A stretch of 64,000 bases of DNA, from assembly GCF_004784465.1 (NCBI RefSeq), contig NZ_SRRU01000013.1, positions 1-64,000 on the forward strand, in the 5' to 3' direction. This DNA comes from Streptomyces griseoluteus. Its GTDB lineage: Bacteria > Actinomycetota > Actinomycetes > Streptomycetales > Streptomycetaceae. The position numbers and the translations under genes were made by a program. Position 1 is the stretch's first letter. The number at the start of each line of letters is the position of its first letter. Below are positions 53,500-61,996 of this stretch, piece by piece. The notes under the pieces are model-generated. The model did no database searches. It saw only the letters and a list, made by a program, of their open reading frames with translations, and was not told the DNA's origin.

Positions 53500-54711
53500 A
53501 TGTCGCCTCGTCACCAGCGCAATCTGACCCGCCGCAAGCTGATGTTCGCCCTGGGCGGCGCGGCCGTGGCCATCCCCGCGGGCGCCGCCATCGCGCCCTT
53601 CGCCCTCGCCGACCAGCCGGGCGACAGTGGCGGCAACAAGACCCGCGCGGCCTCGGGTTCGCTGCCGGTGACCGTCGTCAACAACAGCGGCTCGTTCGAC
53701 AACGGCTCCGTGAACGTCTACGTGGTCGGCAACGTCGACGGCAAGCAGGTCCGCCTCAAGCAGGACGGCACCCTGGCGCCCATCGCCGTCTCCGACAACG
53801 GCGCCGACGGCTTCACCGACTACGCGATACCGCTCGCGGGCAGCGGCGAGACCAAGCTGTCCCTGCCGTTCATGTCCGGCCGTATCTACGTCTCGCTCGG
53901 CGACAAGCTGAAGATGAAGGCCGTCACCGACGGCAACGGCAACGCGGCGCTGCAGTTCCCGGCCGGCTGGGTCGAGTCCGACCCCAACTTCGGGGTGCTG
54001 CACGACTGTGCGGAGTTCACGTACAACGCGTCCGGCATGTTCTGCAACACCACGATGGTCGACATGTTCAGCGTGCCGATGAGTATCCGGCTCACCGGTG
54101 AGAAGGACCAGACGACCGGCAGCATCCGGGACGGGGGCCGCGCCGCCGCCTTCGCCGCGGTCAAGGAGGTCGCGGAGTTCTCCAAGCTGGTCGTCGACGA
54201 CAAGCGCATCATCGCGCCTGGTCACGGGCTGGACGCCGGGCTGTTCGCCAAGGACTACTTCGCCCCGTACATCGACGAGGTGTGGTCCACCTTCACCGGC
54301 AAGGACCTGAAGATCACGACCAACGCCGGCACCTTCACCGGCCGGGTCCGCGGCGACCGCTTCACCTTCGACGGGCCGGCCTCGGTGTCCTTCGCCAAGC
54401 CCTCCACCCGTGACGTCCTCTTCTGCGACGGCAACCTCGCCGCCCCGAACGACGGCACCACCGGCCCCGTCGCCGCCGTCCTCGGCGCCGGCTTCAACCG
54501 CTCGACGCTGCTCACCGACACCGCGCAGCCCAGCACCGACCCGGCCGCCTTCTACCAGGGCGAGCTGACCAACCACTACTCCAAGGCCATCCACGCGGCC
54601 ACGAAGGACGGCAAGGCGTACGGCTTCGCCTTCGACGACGTCGCCGACTTCGCCTCCTTCATCCAGGACACGGCGCCCTCCGGCTTCACGCTCACGCTGA
54701 CGGCGTTCTGA
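53500..54711 (+). CDS. Secreted GH64-family beta-1,3-glucanase, Tat-type signal
   Basis: 403 residues. N-terminus has RRKLMFALGG followed by a hydrophobic run and Ala-Asp, a probable Tat signal (1-37). GH64 core: HDCAEFTYNASGMFCNTTMV then DMFSVPM keeps the catalytic Glu and an Asp 16 residues later, as in the paralogue at 17786. GRIYVSLGDKLKM and YSKAIHAATKDGKAYGFAFD are shared too. An added beta-rich segment (SVNVYVVGNVDGKQVRLKQD) replaces the paralogue's start. ATG at 53500 with CAAGGAG. Cotranscribed with GH16. Confidence 0.92.
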   Translation: MSPRHQRNLTRRKLMFALGGAAVAIPAGAAIAPFALADQPGDSGGNKTRAASGSLPVTVVNNSGSFDNGSVNVYVVGNVDGKQVRLKQDGTLAPIAVSDNGADGFTDYAIPLAGSGETKLSLPFMSGRIYVSLGDKLKMKAVTDGNGNAALQFPAGWVESDPNFGVLHDCAEFTYNASGMFCNTTMVDMFSVPMSIRLTGEKDQTTGSIRDGGRAAAFAAVKEVAEFSKLVVDDKRIIAPGHGLDAGLFAKDYFAPYIDEVWSTFTGKDLKITTNAGTFTGRVRGDRFTFDGPASVSFAKPSTRDVLFCDGNLAAPNDGTTGPVAAVLGAGFNRSTLLTDTAQPSTDPAAFYQGELTNHYSKAIHAATKDGKAYGFAFDDVADFASFIQDTAPSGFTLTLTAF

Positions 54712-54726
54712 TCCACCTCCCTACAG

Positions 54727-54763
54727 CACTGCTCCCCGCCTCGGCCCGAGGCGGGGAGCAGTG
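54727..54763. terminator. Strong hairpin between GH64 and inhibitor genes
   Basis: Near-perfect inverted repeat 54727-54744 with 54746-54763, 16 bases behind the GH64 stop and 15 before the minus-strand stop; works for both convergent genes. Confidence 0.85.
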
Positions 54764-54778
54764 TGGTGTCCCTGGTGG

Positions 54779-55225
54779 TCAGCAGGGACGGATGTGCCAG
54801 ACCGGCGTCCAGGAGGCGGTACCGCTCTGCGGTGCCCGGCTGCTCCACCGTTCGGTGCCGTTCTCGTTGTAGAACCGGGCCACGGTGCCGCTGCTCTGGT
54901 TGTTGTTGAAGTAGCCGTCCCCGATTCCGTAGAAGTCGTAGTAGCCGCAGTAGTAGTAGTCGTAGCGCTTGCCGTTGCCGTCCTGGATACACAGGTGCCC
55001 GGCGCTGCAACTGATCGCGGCGGTGCCGGAGGCGGCGAAGGTCACCGTTCCGCCGGGCATCGTCGCCTTGTCCGCCGAGACCTGTCGCTCGCCGGGGTGG
55101 GCGGCCAGATAGCTGTCGATCCGGCCCTGCACACCGCCCGCCGCCGACGCGCTCCCTGCCAGCAGCTGACTTCCCGCCAGCGCCACCGCGGCCACCATCA
55201 CGCCCGCAACTTTGCGCACGCTCAT
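54779..55225 (-). CDS. Secreted peptidase-inhibitor family I36-like protein
   Basis: 148 residues. Signal peptide 1-28 (VAGVMVAAVALAGSQLLAGSASA, given as VAGVMVAAVALAGSQLLAGS). The mature C-terminal domain has CSAGHLCIQDGNGKRYDYYY and YFNNNQSSGTVARFYNENG, the Cys- and aromatic-rich pattern of I36 metalloprotease inhibitors such as SMI. Could restrain secreted metalloproteases like the one at 15316 (inference). ATG at 55225 with AAGGGGGAG. A spore/surface role is an alternative. Confidence 0.8.
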   Translation of the reverse strand: MSVRKVAGVMVAAVALAGSQLLAGSASAAGGVQGRIDSYLAAHPGERQVSADKATMPGGTVTFAASGTAAISCSAGHLCIQDGNGKRYDYYYCGYYDFYGIGDGYFNNNQSSGTVARFYNENGTERWSSRAPQSGTASWTPVWHIRPC

Positions 55226-55503
55226 CTTGAGACTCCCCCTTTTCCCGCCCCCGGCCACCGCCACGGACGACGCCGGTCCCGAAGGCCGGACCCATCGTCC
55301 CGAGTGTGTCAGGTGCCCTTGAAGCCCGATTCCGGTCATTGCACCCGACCCGGCTCCCACCGGGGGCGCACACGCACCCCACCCCCCGTCCCTTCGCACT
55401 ACGAACCGTTTCAGCAACCGCCCCGAAAAAATTGCTCCGCAAAGCCGGGTAAACGACTCCTGTACCGCGGGCATCTTCCGTCTCCCACAACCGGACACTT
55501 CGA

Positions 55504-55950
55504 GTGACCTGGAGGGTCCAGAATGTCGCTGCGCGGTCTCAGTCGCGATGGCACCGCCGCTGCTGGAGCGATCTGCAGCGCCTGCGCTCGACACAAGCCC
55601 CCGACGTCGTACACGCCCAGCGCCAGCAGTACCAGCGCTTCCGCCGGCGAATCCTGACCGCCGAGGACGACCTGCTCACCCACACCGCGCAAGCGATCCT
55701 CGATGAGCACGGCCTCGACGAACCACTCCAGTGGACACCGCAGTTCCCCGCCCGCACCCTGCGCCACCTCGCTCTGCCCGGACCCGGCCCGGACAGCATC
55801 ACCATCGCCCAGTCGCACCAGGCCGTGCCCAGCGGCGACTTCTCCATCGTCCAGCTCGCCCGCACCCTGAACACCACCACGGCCCGCGTCATCTGCCTGC
55901 TGTCCCAGCACCCCGCCGGCTCCTGCCCGGGCCGCCCTCGCCGCAAGTGA
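55504..55950 (+). CDS. Hypothetical protein with C-terminal HTH-like segment, possibly a remnant
   Basis: 148 residues from a GTG at 55504 with no good ribosome site. N-terminal half is Arg/Gln-rich (RWHRRCWSDLQRL, QRQQYQRFRRRIL); the C-terminal SIVQLARTLNTTTARVICLL looks like a helix-turn-helix. I do not recognise it. It could be a truncated piece of a larger DNA-binding protein. Codon use is close to the neighbours. Start position and even reality are uncertain. Confidence 0.45.
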   Translation: MTWRVQNVAARSQSRWHRRCWSDLQRLRSTQAPDVVHAQRQQYQRFRRRILTAEDDLLTHTAQAILDEHGLDEPLQWTPQFPARTLRHLALPGPGPDSITIAQSHQAVPSGDFSIVQLARTLNTTTARVICLLSQHPAGSCPGRPRRK

Positions 55951-56335
55951 TCTTTCCCTGAACTTGCCGAGGCCGTCGAGGCATCTCCCGCTGGGCCCTG
56001 AGTCAGTCTCAGAAGCGACACGGCTTGCGGGACCGTGATGAGTGACCGTACGGGCCGCACGCGAGCCGGCCTCACCCCTGAGTGTGATACCGGCGAACCA
56101 CCCGTGTCGAATGCGGGAGCAATTCCGATGGGGGCAGCGGCCCCGTACTCACGCTCCGGTGATATCCGCCGAACAGTCCAGCCCTCGATTTCCCTCCGCG
56201 GAAATTTCTTCGTATTGCCATACTCTCGTCCTGCGTTTCCGAGAGGCTCCGCATGTCAGCTCGTCCGGTCATCTGCCCAGTGCCTGGCCGTACGCGCGGG
56301 GTGCGGCCGTACCACTTCTCATTCCTGGAGAACAC
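55951..56335 (+). other. Leader region of the polysaccharide cluster
   Basis: About 385 bases. An AT-rich stretch around 56187-56225 containing CATACT at 56219 is the best promoter candidate for the downstream operon. TTTCC and GGAAA (about 56189-56204) form a weak palindrome. No gene or terminator seen. Confidence 0.4.
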
Positions 56336-57433
56336 ATGCGCGTTGCCGTGACCGGTGGCGGTGGTTTCCTTGGGTCACACCTGTGCGCGGCGCTATTGCG
56401 GCGCGGCGACTCGGTGGTGTGCCTGGACAATTTCTCGACCGGCGACCCTGAGAACATCGCTCATCTTCTGTCCGACCCGTGCTTCGAATTCCAGCACGCC
56501 GACGTGAGCGAGGCCGTGGAGGTCGCCGGCCGCGTCGACGCCGTCGCCCACCTCGCGTCTCCCGCCTCTCCGCCCGACTACCTGCGTCGGCCGTTGGAGA
56601 CCCTCGCGGTCGGTAGCCGTGGGACCGAGAACGCCCTGCGTCTGGCCCTGCGTCACGACGCCCGCTTCATCCTCGCCTCGACGAGCGAGGTCTACGGCGA
56701 TCCACTGGTTCATCCGCAGGAGGAGGCGTACTGGGGCAACGTCAACTCCATCGGGCCCCGTAGCGTCTACGACGAGGCCAAACGATATGCCGAAGCGGTG
56801 TCCGCCGCGTACCGGCGCACCCACCACCTCGATGTCGGCATCGCGCGGATCTTCAACACCTACGGCCCTCGGATGCGCCCGCATGACGGCCGGGTGGTCT
56901 CCAGCTTCATCACCCAGGCTCTCACCGGCGAACCGCTCACCATCTACGGCGACGGCAAGCAGACCCGCAGCTTCTGCTTCGTCGACGACCTGATCCGCGG
57001 TCTCCTCGCGCTCCTCGACTCCTGCGCGATGGGCCCGTTCAACCTGGGCAACCCCGTCGAGCACACCGTCTCCGAACTCGCCGAGATCGTCCTGGCGATG
57101 ACCGGTTCCACCTCCGAGGTGAAATATCTCCCGCTGCCGGTCGACGACCCCACCCGCCGCCGCCCGGTGATCACCCGAGCCCGCGAGGTGCTGGGCTGGG
57201 AGCCGGAGATCGACATCACGGAGGGCCTGCGCCGGACCGTCGCGTACTTCCGCGCCCGTCCGGAGCGGCTCGCCGCGTCGGCCGCGGCGATCCGCGGCGC
57301 CCAGAAGGAGACGGTCCCGCCGGCCATGGTGGCACGCGGGACCGGCCTGGAGCAGAGCATCCCGGGCCCGGCGGCCGCCGACACCGCCGTGACTCCCACC
57401 GCCGCACTCCGACCGTCCACCCTGAGCGGCTGA
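56336..57433 (+). CDS. UDP-glucuronate decarboxylase-like (UDP-xylose synthase type) SDR enzyme
   Basis: 365 residues. Rossmann GGGGFLGSHLC, then UXS features: LDNFSTGDPENI, STSEVYGDPLVHPQ, active-site YDEAK (YxxxK), RIFNTYGPRMRPHDGRVVSS and GDGKQTRSFCFVDDL. This fits conversion of UDP-glucuronate to UDP-xylose, which suits the UDP-glucose dehydrogenase encoded downstream. A dTDP-glucose dehydratase-like or epimerase activity is less likely. The C-terminal 45 residues are Ala/Pro-rich and extra. ATG at 56336 with CTGGAG. Confidence 0.87.
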   Translation: MRVAVTGGGGFLGSHLCAALLRRGDSVVCLDNFSTGDPENIAHLLSDPCFEFQHADVSEAVEVAGRVDAVAHLASPASPPDYLRRPLETLAVGSRGTENALRLALRHDARFILASTSEVYGDPLVHPQEEAYWGNVNSIGPRSVYDEAKRYAEAVSAAYRRTHHLDVGIARIFNTYGPRMRPHDGRVVSSFITQALTGEPLTIYGDGKQTRSFCFVDDLIRGLLALLDSCAMGPFNLGNPVEHTVSELAEIVLAMTGSTSEVKYLPLPVDDPTRRRPVITRAREVLGWEPEIDITEGLRRTVAYFRARPERLAASAAAIRGAQKETVPPAMVARGTGLEQSIPGPAAADTAVTPTAALRPSTLSG

Positions 57434-57537
57434 TCCCGCTGTTGCGGCCGGCCGGTCAACCGGCCGGCCGCAACACCGCACTCCGACCGCTCCCCGTCCC
57501 AAGGCCCGCCGTCGCACCGCCTGGAGAACCCGCCGCC

Positions 57538-59427
57538 ATGACGTTGTTGGAGCAAGGCCCCGTCCACGGGACCGGAGCCATCCAGGAACTTCCGCTCCCG
57601 TCTCCCGCTCCCGGTTCACCGGAGGAATGGGAGGCCCTGGGCAAGGAGATCCGAGCGCTGTCGAACGGGGCGGTCGCCTCGATCGGCCCGGACGGCCCCG
57701 TCCTTGCACTGCCGTCGCGGCGGCTCACCGCTCTTCCCTCCAGCTTCGTGCGGGCGTTCTCGCGCTTCGACCGTGTCCTCATCGCGCTGCTGTCCCTCGG
57801 CTGGGCGGCCTGCCTGGTCTGGTTCTGGACCTGGTGGCTCCAGCCGTCGCACCGCATCGGCTGGCTCGGCCTGATCGTCAACAGCGCCCTGCTGCTGTAC
57901 CTGACCTACCTGCCCGTCCACTTCCTCGTCGCGCTGATCCGGATGCGGCGGTTCGATCCGGCCGTCGAGGTGCCGGAGCTGCGCACCGCGTTCGTCGTGA
58001 CCCGTGCTCCGTCGGAGAGCTGGGACATCGCCCGCACCACGCTGGAGGCGATGCTCGACCAGGACTTTCCGTACGCCTACCACGTGTGGCTGTGCGACGA
58101 GGACCCTACCGACGAGATCCTCGACTGGTGCCAGGACCACGGCGTCAACGTCTCCTGCCGGCGTGGCCGCATCGACTACCACCGGGCCGAATGGCCCCGG
58201 CGCACGCGGTGCAAGGAGGGTAACCTCGCCTTCTTCTACGACCACTTCGGTTACGCCCACTACGACGTGGTCGCCCAGCTCGACTGCGACCACGTCCCCG
58301 GGCCCCGGTACCTCACCGAGGTGATCCGGCCCTTCGCCGACCCCGCCATCGGCTACGTCGCCGCCCCCAGCGTCTGCGACTCCAACGCCGACGGCTCCTG
58401 GGCGGCCCGGGGCCGGCTGCAGCGGGAGGCCATGTTCCACGGGCCCGTGCAACTGGGCCACTCCGCGGGCCTCGCGCCCGTGTGCATCGGCTCGCACTAC
58501 GCCGTCCGCACCCAGGCGCTCCGAGACATCGGCGGTCTCGGCCCCGAGCTCGCCGAAGACTTCTCCACCACCTTCCTGCTCAGTTCGGCCGGCTGGCAGG
58601 GCGCGTTCGCGATCGACGCGGAGGCACACGGCGAGGGTCCGCTCACCTTCGGCGCGATGATCACCCAGGAGTTCCAGTGGTCCCGCAGCCTGGTCGTGAT
58701 GCTGCTGGGCATGCTGCCGCGCCATCTGGGCCGGATGTCCCCCAAGCTGCGGCTCCGCTTCGGCGCGGCGCTGATGTACTACCCGCTCCTGGCCACGGCC
58801 ACCGTCATGGGCATTCTGCTGCCGCCGATCGCCGCTGTCACCGGCGCCCCCTGGATCGACGTCAACTACTTCGCGTTCCTGGCGCACTTCTGGAGCATGT
58901 CCGTCTGGCTGATCCTGCTGACGCTGCTCTGCCGCCGCCGCGGTCTGCTCCGCCCCAAGGACTCTCCCATCTTCAGCTGGGAGATCTGGCTCTTCGGGCT
59001 CTCCCGCTGGCCCTACGTCGCGTGGGGCGTGCTCGCCGCGGTGATGCAGAAACTGCGTCCTCGTCAGATCACCTTCAAGGTCACCCCGAAGAAGCGTGAC
59101 GGCCTGGAACCGCTTCCGCTGCGCTCCGTCGCCCCCTACCTGCTGATCACCACGTTCCTGTCGGGGTCGGCCCTGGTCGGCCAGATCACCGGCCCCGCCG
59201 TGGGCTACGTCTTCCTCTGCATCCTCGGCTCCGCCTCGTACACCGCCGTGGCCCTCGCGATCAGCGCGCTCCACGTCAAGGAGACCGCACGCGCGACCGG
59301 GGCATCCGCCCTCCGCGCGCTGCGCACCGCCGTGCTCCCGCTCGTCGCCGGCCTGCTCTCCCTGCTCCCCCTGGGGCTCGCCGTCACCCTCTTCCCCACC
59401 TATCTCACCGGCTTCTACGCATGGTGA
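57538..59427 (+). CDS. Membrane glycosyltransferase family 2 (processive synthase-like)
   Basis: 629 residues. Two N-terminal membrane helices (about 80-140), a cytosolic GT-A domain, and five or so C-terminal helices. Catalytic parts: WLCDEDPTD, DxD in QLDCDHVPG, base region LAEDFSTT. The QxxRW motif of processive beta-synthases reads QEFQW, Arg missing at its place, followed by SRS. Would polymerise a UDP-sugar and export the chain. ATG at 57538 with GGAG 12 bases ahead. Neighbours supply UDP-glucuronate, UDP-xylose-type and epimerised sugars. Confidence 0.92.
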   Translation: MTLLEQGPVHGTGAIQELPLPSPAPGSPEEWEALGKEIRALSNGAVASIGPDGPVLALPSRRLTALPSSFVRAFSRFDRVLIALLSLGWAACLVWFWTWWLQPSHRIGWLGLIVNSALLLYLTYLPVHFLVALIRMRRFDPAVEVPELRTAFVVTRAPSESWDIARTTLEAMLDQDFPYAYHVWLCDEDPTDEILDWCQDHGVNVSCRRGRIDYHRAEWPRRTRCKEGNLAFFYDHFGYAHYDVVAQLDCDHVPGPRYLTEVIRPFADPAIGYVAAPSVCDSNADGSWAARGRLQREAMFHGPVQLGHSAGLAPVCIGSHYAVRTQALRDIGGLGPELAEDFSTTFLLSSAGWQGAFAIDAEAHGEGPLTFGAMITQEFQWSRSLVVMLLGMLPRHLGRMSPKLRLRFGAALMYYPLLATATVMGILLPPIAAVTGAPWIDVNYFAFLAHFWSMSVWLILLTLLCRRRGLLRPKDSPIFSWEIWLFGLSRWPYVAWGVLAAVMQKLRPRQITFKVTPKKRDGLEPLPLRSVAPYLLITTFLSGSALVGQITGPAVGYVFLCILGSASYTAVALAISALHVKETARATGASALRALRTAVLPLVAGLLSLLPLGLAVTLFPTYLTGFYAW

Positions 59428-59462
59428 CGGCCCCAGCGGCCGATCGAGAAAGGAGATCCCCC

Positions 59463-60485
59463 GTGCCCCAGACGGTCCTGGTCACCGGCGGCGCCGGTTT
59501 CATCGGCAGCCACACCTGTGTCGAACTGCTCCGCTCCGGCCACGAGGTCGTCGTGCTCGACGACCACTCCAACAGCTCCCCCGAGGCCCTCGAACGCGTC
59601 GCGAAGATCGCGGGCCGTCCGATCGCCGCGGCCCACACCGCGGACGTGCGGGACCGGCGCGCCCTGGACGCCGTCTTCGCGAGCCACCCGATCGACGCGG
59701 TGATCCACTTCGCGGCGAAGAAGGCCGTCGGGGAGTCGGTGCGGATCCCGCTCACGTACTACGACATCAACGTCGGCGGCACCACGGCCCTGGTCTCGGC
59801 GATGCACGACCACGGAGTGCACCGGCTGGTGTTCTCCTCGTCCTGCTCGGTCTACGGCGACACCACCATCGTCCCGCTGACCGAGGAGTCCCCGGTTGCC
59901 CCGACCAACCCCTACGCCACCACCAAGCTGACCTGCGAGCGGATCCTCGCGGACCTGTGCCGGCACGTTCCGGCACTGCGGGTGCTGGCGCTGCGGTACT
60001 TCAACCCCGTCGGTGCCCACTCCAGCGGACTGCTGGGCGAGGACCCGCACGGCGTGCCGAACAACATCATGCCGTTCCTCACGCAGGTCGCCGTGGGCCG
60101 CCGCGAGGAGCTCAGCGTCTTCGGGGACGACTTCCCCACGCCGGACGGCACCGGGATCCGCGACTACGTACACGTCGTCGACGTCGCCGAGGGCCACCGC
60201 GAGGCCCTGGACCACCTCGACGACGAGCCCGGGATGCGGGTCTTCAACCTCGGCACCGGACACGGAGCGTCCGTCCTCGACCTCGTACAGACCTTCGAGG
60301 AGGTCTCAGGGCAGCCGATTCCGTACCGGGTCACCGAGCGCCGGCCCGGCGACGTCGCCGAACTCGTCGCCGATCCGGCCAGGGTCGCCGCGGCCTGGGG
60401 CTGGACCGCGCGGCGCGACCTGGCCGCGATGTGCCGCGACGCGTGGAACTTCCAGCAGCACAACCCCTACGGCTACGCCCCCTGA
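59463..60485 (+). CDS. galE: UDP-glucose 4-epimerase GalE-like SDR
   Basis: 340 residues. GGAGFIGSHTCVELL Rossmann, SSSCSVYGDTT, NPYATTKLTCERIL with the YxxxK, LRYFNPVGAHSSGLLGEDP and GTGIRDYVHVVDVAEGH are classical GalE signatures. In this cluster it may epimerise UDP-Glc/UDP-Gal or a UDP-pentose such as UDP-xylose (inference). GTG at 59463 follows AAAGGAGAT. Short gap (35 bases) after the GT2 gene indicates one operon. Confidence 0.93.
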   Translation: MPQTVLVTGGAGFIGSHTCVELLRSGHEVVVLDDHSNSSPEALERVAKIAGRPIAAAHTADVRDRRALDAVFASHPIDAVIHFAAKKAVGESVRIPLTYYDINVGGTTALVSAMHDHGVHRLVFSSSCSVYGDTTIVPLTEESPVAPTNPYATTKLTCERILADLCRHVPALRVLALRYFNPVGAHSSGLLGEDPHGVPNNIMPFLTQVAVGRREELSVFGDDFPTPDGTGIRDYVHVVDVAEGHREALDHLDDEPGMRVFNLGTGHGASVLDLVQTFEEVSGQPIPYRVTERRPGDVAELVADPARVAAAWGWTARRDLAAMCRDAWNFQQHNPYGYAP

Positions 60486-60535
60486 CACGTCCCGTCCCCC
60501 CTTCTTCCCTCTCCGCCCCGACAGGAGAACAACGC

Positions 60536-61996
60536 ATGCGCTTGACCGTCATCGGTACGGGATACCTCGGAGCCGTGCACGCCGCGTGCATGGCCGAGAT
60601 CGGCCACGACGTCCTCGGTGTGGATGTCGACGTCGAGAAGGTCACGGCCCTCAGGGAAGGGCGGCCCCCCTTCTACGAACCGGGTCTCGACGACATCCTG
60701 ATCCAGGCACTCGCCTCCGGCCGCCTGCGCTTCACCACCAGCTTGCGCGAGGCGGCGCTGCACGGCGAGGTCCACTTCATCTGCGTGGGCACGCCGCAGC
60801 AGGCCGGCTCCCGGGCGGCCGACCTGCGCTACGTGGACGCCGTCGTCGACGGGCTCGCGCCCCACCTGCCCGCCTCGTGCCTGGTGGCCGGCAAGTCGAC
60901 CGTCCCCGTGGGCACCACGGCGCGCCTGACCGCCCGCCTCGCACGACTCACCCCGGCCGGAGTGCGGGCGGAGGTGGCCTGGAACCCCGAGTTCCTGCGC
61001 GAGGGCTTCGCGGTCGAGGACACGCTGCGGCCCGACCGGCTCGTGGCGGGTGTGACCAGCCGAGCGGCCGACGAGACGCTGCGCCGGGTGTACGCGCCGA
61101 TGCTGGCGGCGGGGGTCCCATACATCAGTACGGATCCGAACACGGCCGAGCTGGTGAAGGTGGCGGCCAACTCCTTCCTCGCCACCAAGATCTCGTTCGT
61201 CAACGCCATGGCCGAGGTCTGCGACGCGGCGGGCGCGGACGTGGTCACCCTCGCCGACGCCCTCGGCCACGACAGCCGGATCGGCCGGCGGTTCCTCCAC
61301 GCCGGCGTGGGCTTCGGCGGCGGCTGCCTGCCCAAGGACATCCGGGCCTTCACCGCCCGCGCCCAGGAGCTCGGTGTCGGCCCTGCGGTGGCGTTCCTCG
61401 ACCAGGTCGACGAGATCAACAAGCGCCAGCGGGACCGGACCGTGGCCCTCGCCCGCCGGCTGCTCGGCGGAGACGCCGCCGGCCGCCGGGTGACCGTCCT
61501 GGGCGCCACGTTCAAGCCGAACAGCGACGACGTGCGCGACTCGCCCGCGCTGGCGGTCGCGGCGGCGCTGCACCGGCTGGGCGCCGAGGTCCGAGTCCAC
61601 GACCCGGAGGGCACCGCCAACGCCCGGCGCGCCCACCCGGAACTTCACCACACCTCGGACCTGCTGACGGCCTGCCGGCACACGGAGCTCGTCCTCCACC
61701 TGACCGAGTGGGGCGAGTACCGCGAGGTGGACCCGGCCAAGCTGGCCGGTGTGGTGCGCGAGCCGGTCCTCATCGACGGGCGCAACGCGCTCGCGCACGA
61801 CGAGTGGCGGGCGGCCGGCTGGACCGTCAAGGCGCTGGGCCGCCCGTCCCCCACTGACCGGCTGCCCGATCCGCTGTCGGACCTGCTGTCGGCCGCTCGC
61901 GGCGAACCGCTGCGGTCCACGATCGCCTCCCCTGCCGGTGAGCGGGGCCGCACCCCGACGATGGGGTTGCCGGCGGTCCCGGTCGCCAGAGCCTAG
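60536..61996 (+). CDS. ugd: UDP-glucose 6-dehydrogenase
   Basis: 486 residues. Oxidises UDP-glucose to UDP-glucuronate with two NAD+. IGTGYLGAVHAACMAEIGHDVLGVD (given as IGTGYLGAVHAACMAE), NPEFLREGFAVEDTLRPDRLV (NPEFLREGFAVED), KVAANSFLATKISFVNAMAE and catalytic Cys in GVGFGGGCLPKDIRAF; second NAD region VLGATFKPNSDDVRDSPA. ATG at 60536 has ACAGGAGA. Ends in a TAG that shares CTAG with the stop of the convergent lipoprotein gene. C-terminal 60 residues are unconserved-looking. Confidence 0.95.
   Translation: MRLTVIGTGYLGAVHAACMAEIGHDVLGVDVDVEKVTALREGRPPFYEPGLDDILIQALASGRLRFTTSLREAALHGEVHFICVGTPQQAGSRAADLRYVDAVVDGLAPHLPASCLVAGKSTVPVGTTARLTARLARLTPAGVRAEVAWNPEFLREGFAVEDTLRPDRLVAGVTSRAADETLRRVYAPMLAAGVPYISTDPNTAELVKVAANSFLATKISFVNAMAEVCDAAGADVVTLADALGHDSRIGRRFLHAGVGFGGGCLPKDIRAFTARAQELGVGPAVAFLDQVDEINKRQRDRTVALARRLLGGDAAGRRVTVLGATFKPNSDDVRDSPALAVAAALHRLGAEVRVHDPEGTANARRAHPELHHTSDLLTACRHTELVLHLTEWGEYREVDPAKLAGVVREPVLIDGRNALAHDEWRAAGWTVKALGRPSPTDRLPDPLSDLLSAARGEPLRSTIASPAGERGRTPTMGLPAVPVARA

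Noticed and set aside
60013..61857. Long plus-strand alternative frame over galE and ugd
   Set aside because: Runs through the galE-ugd junction in a third frame; both real genes have intact motifs and proper starts.
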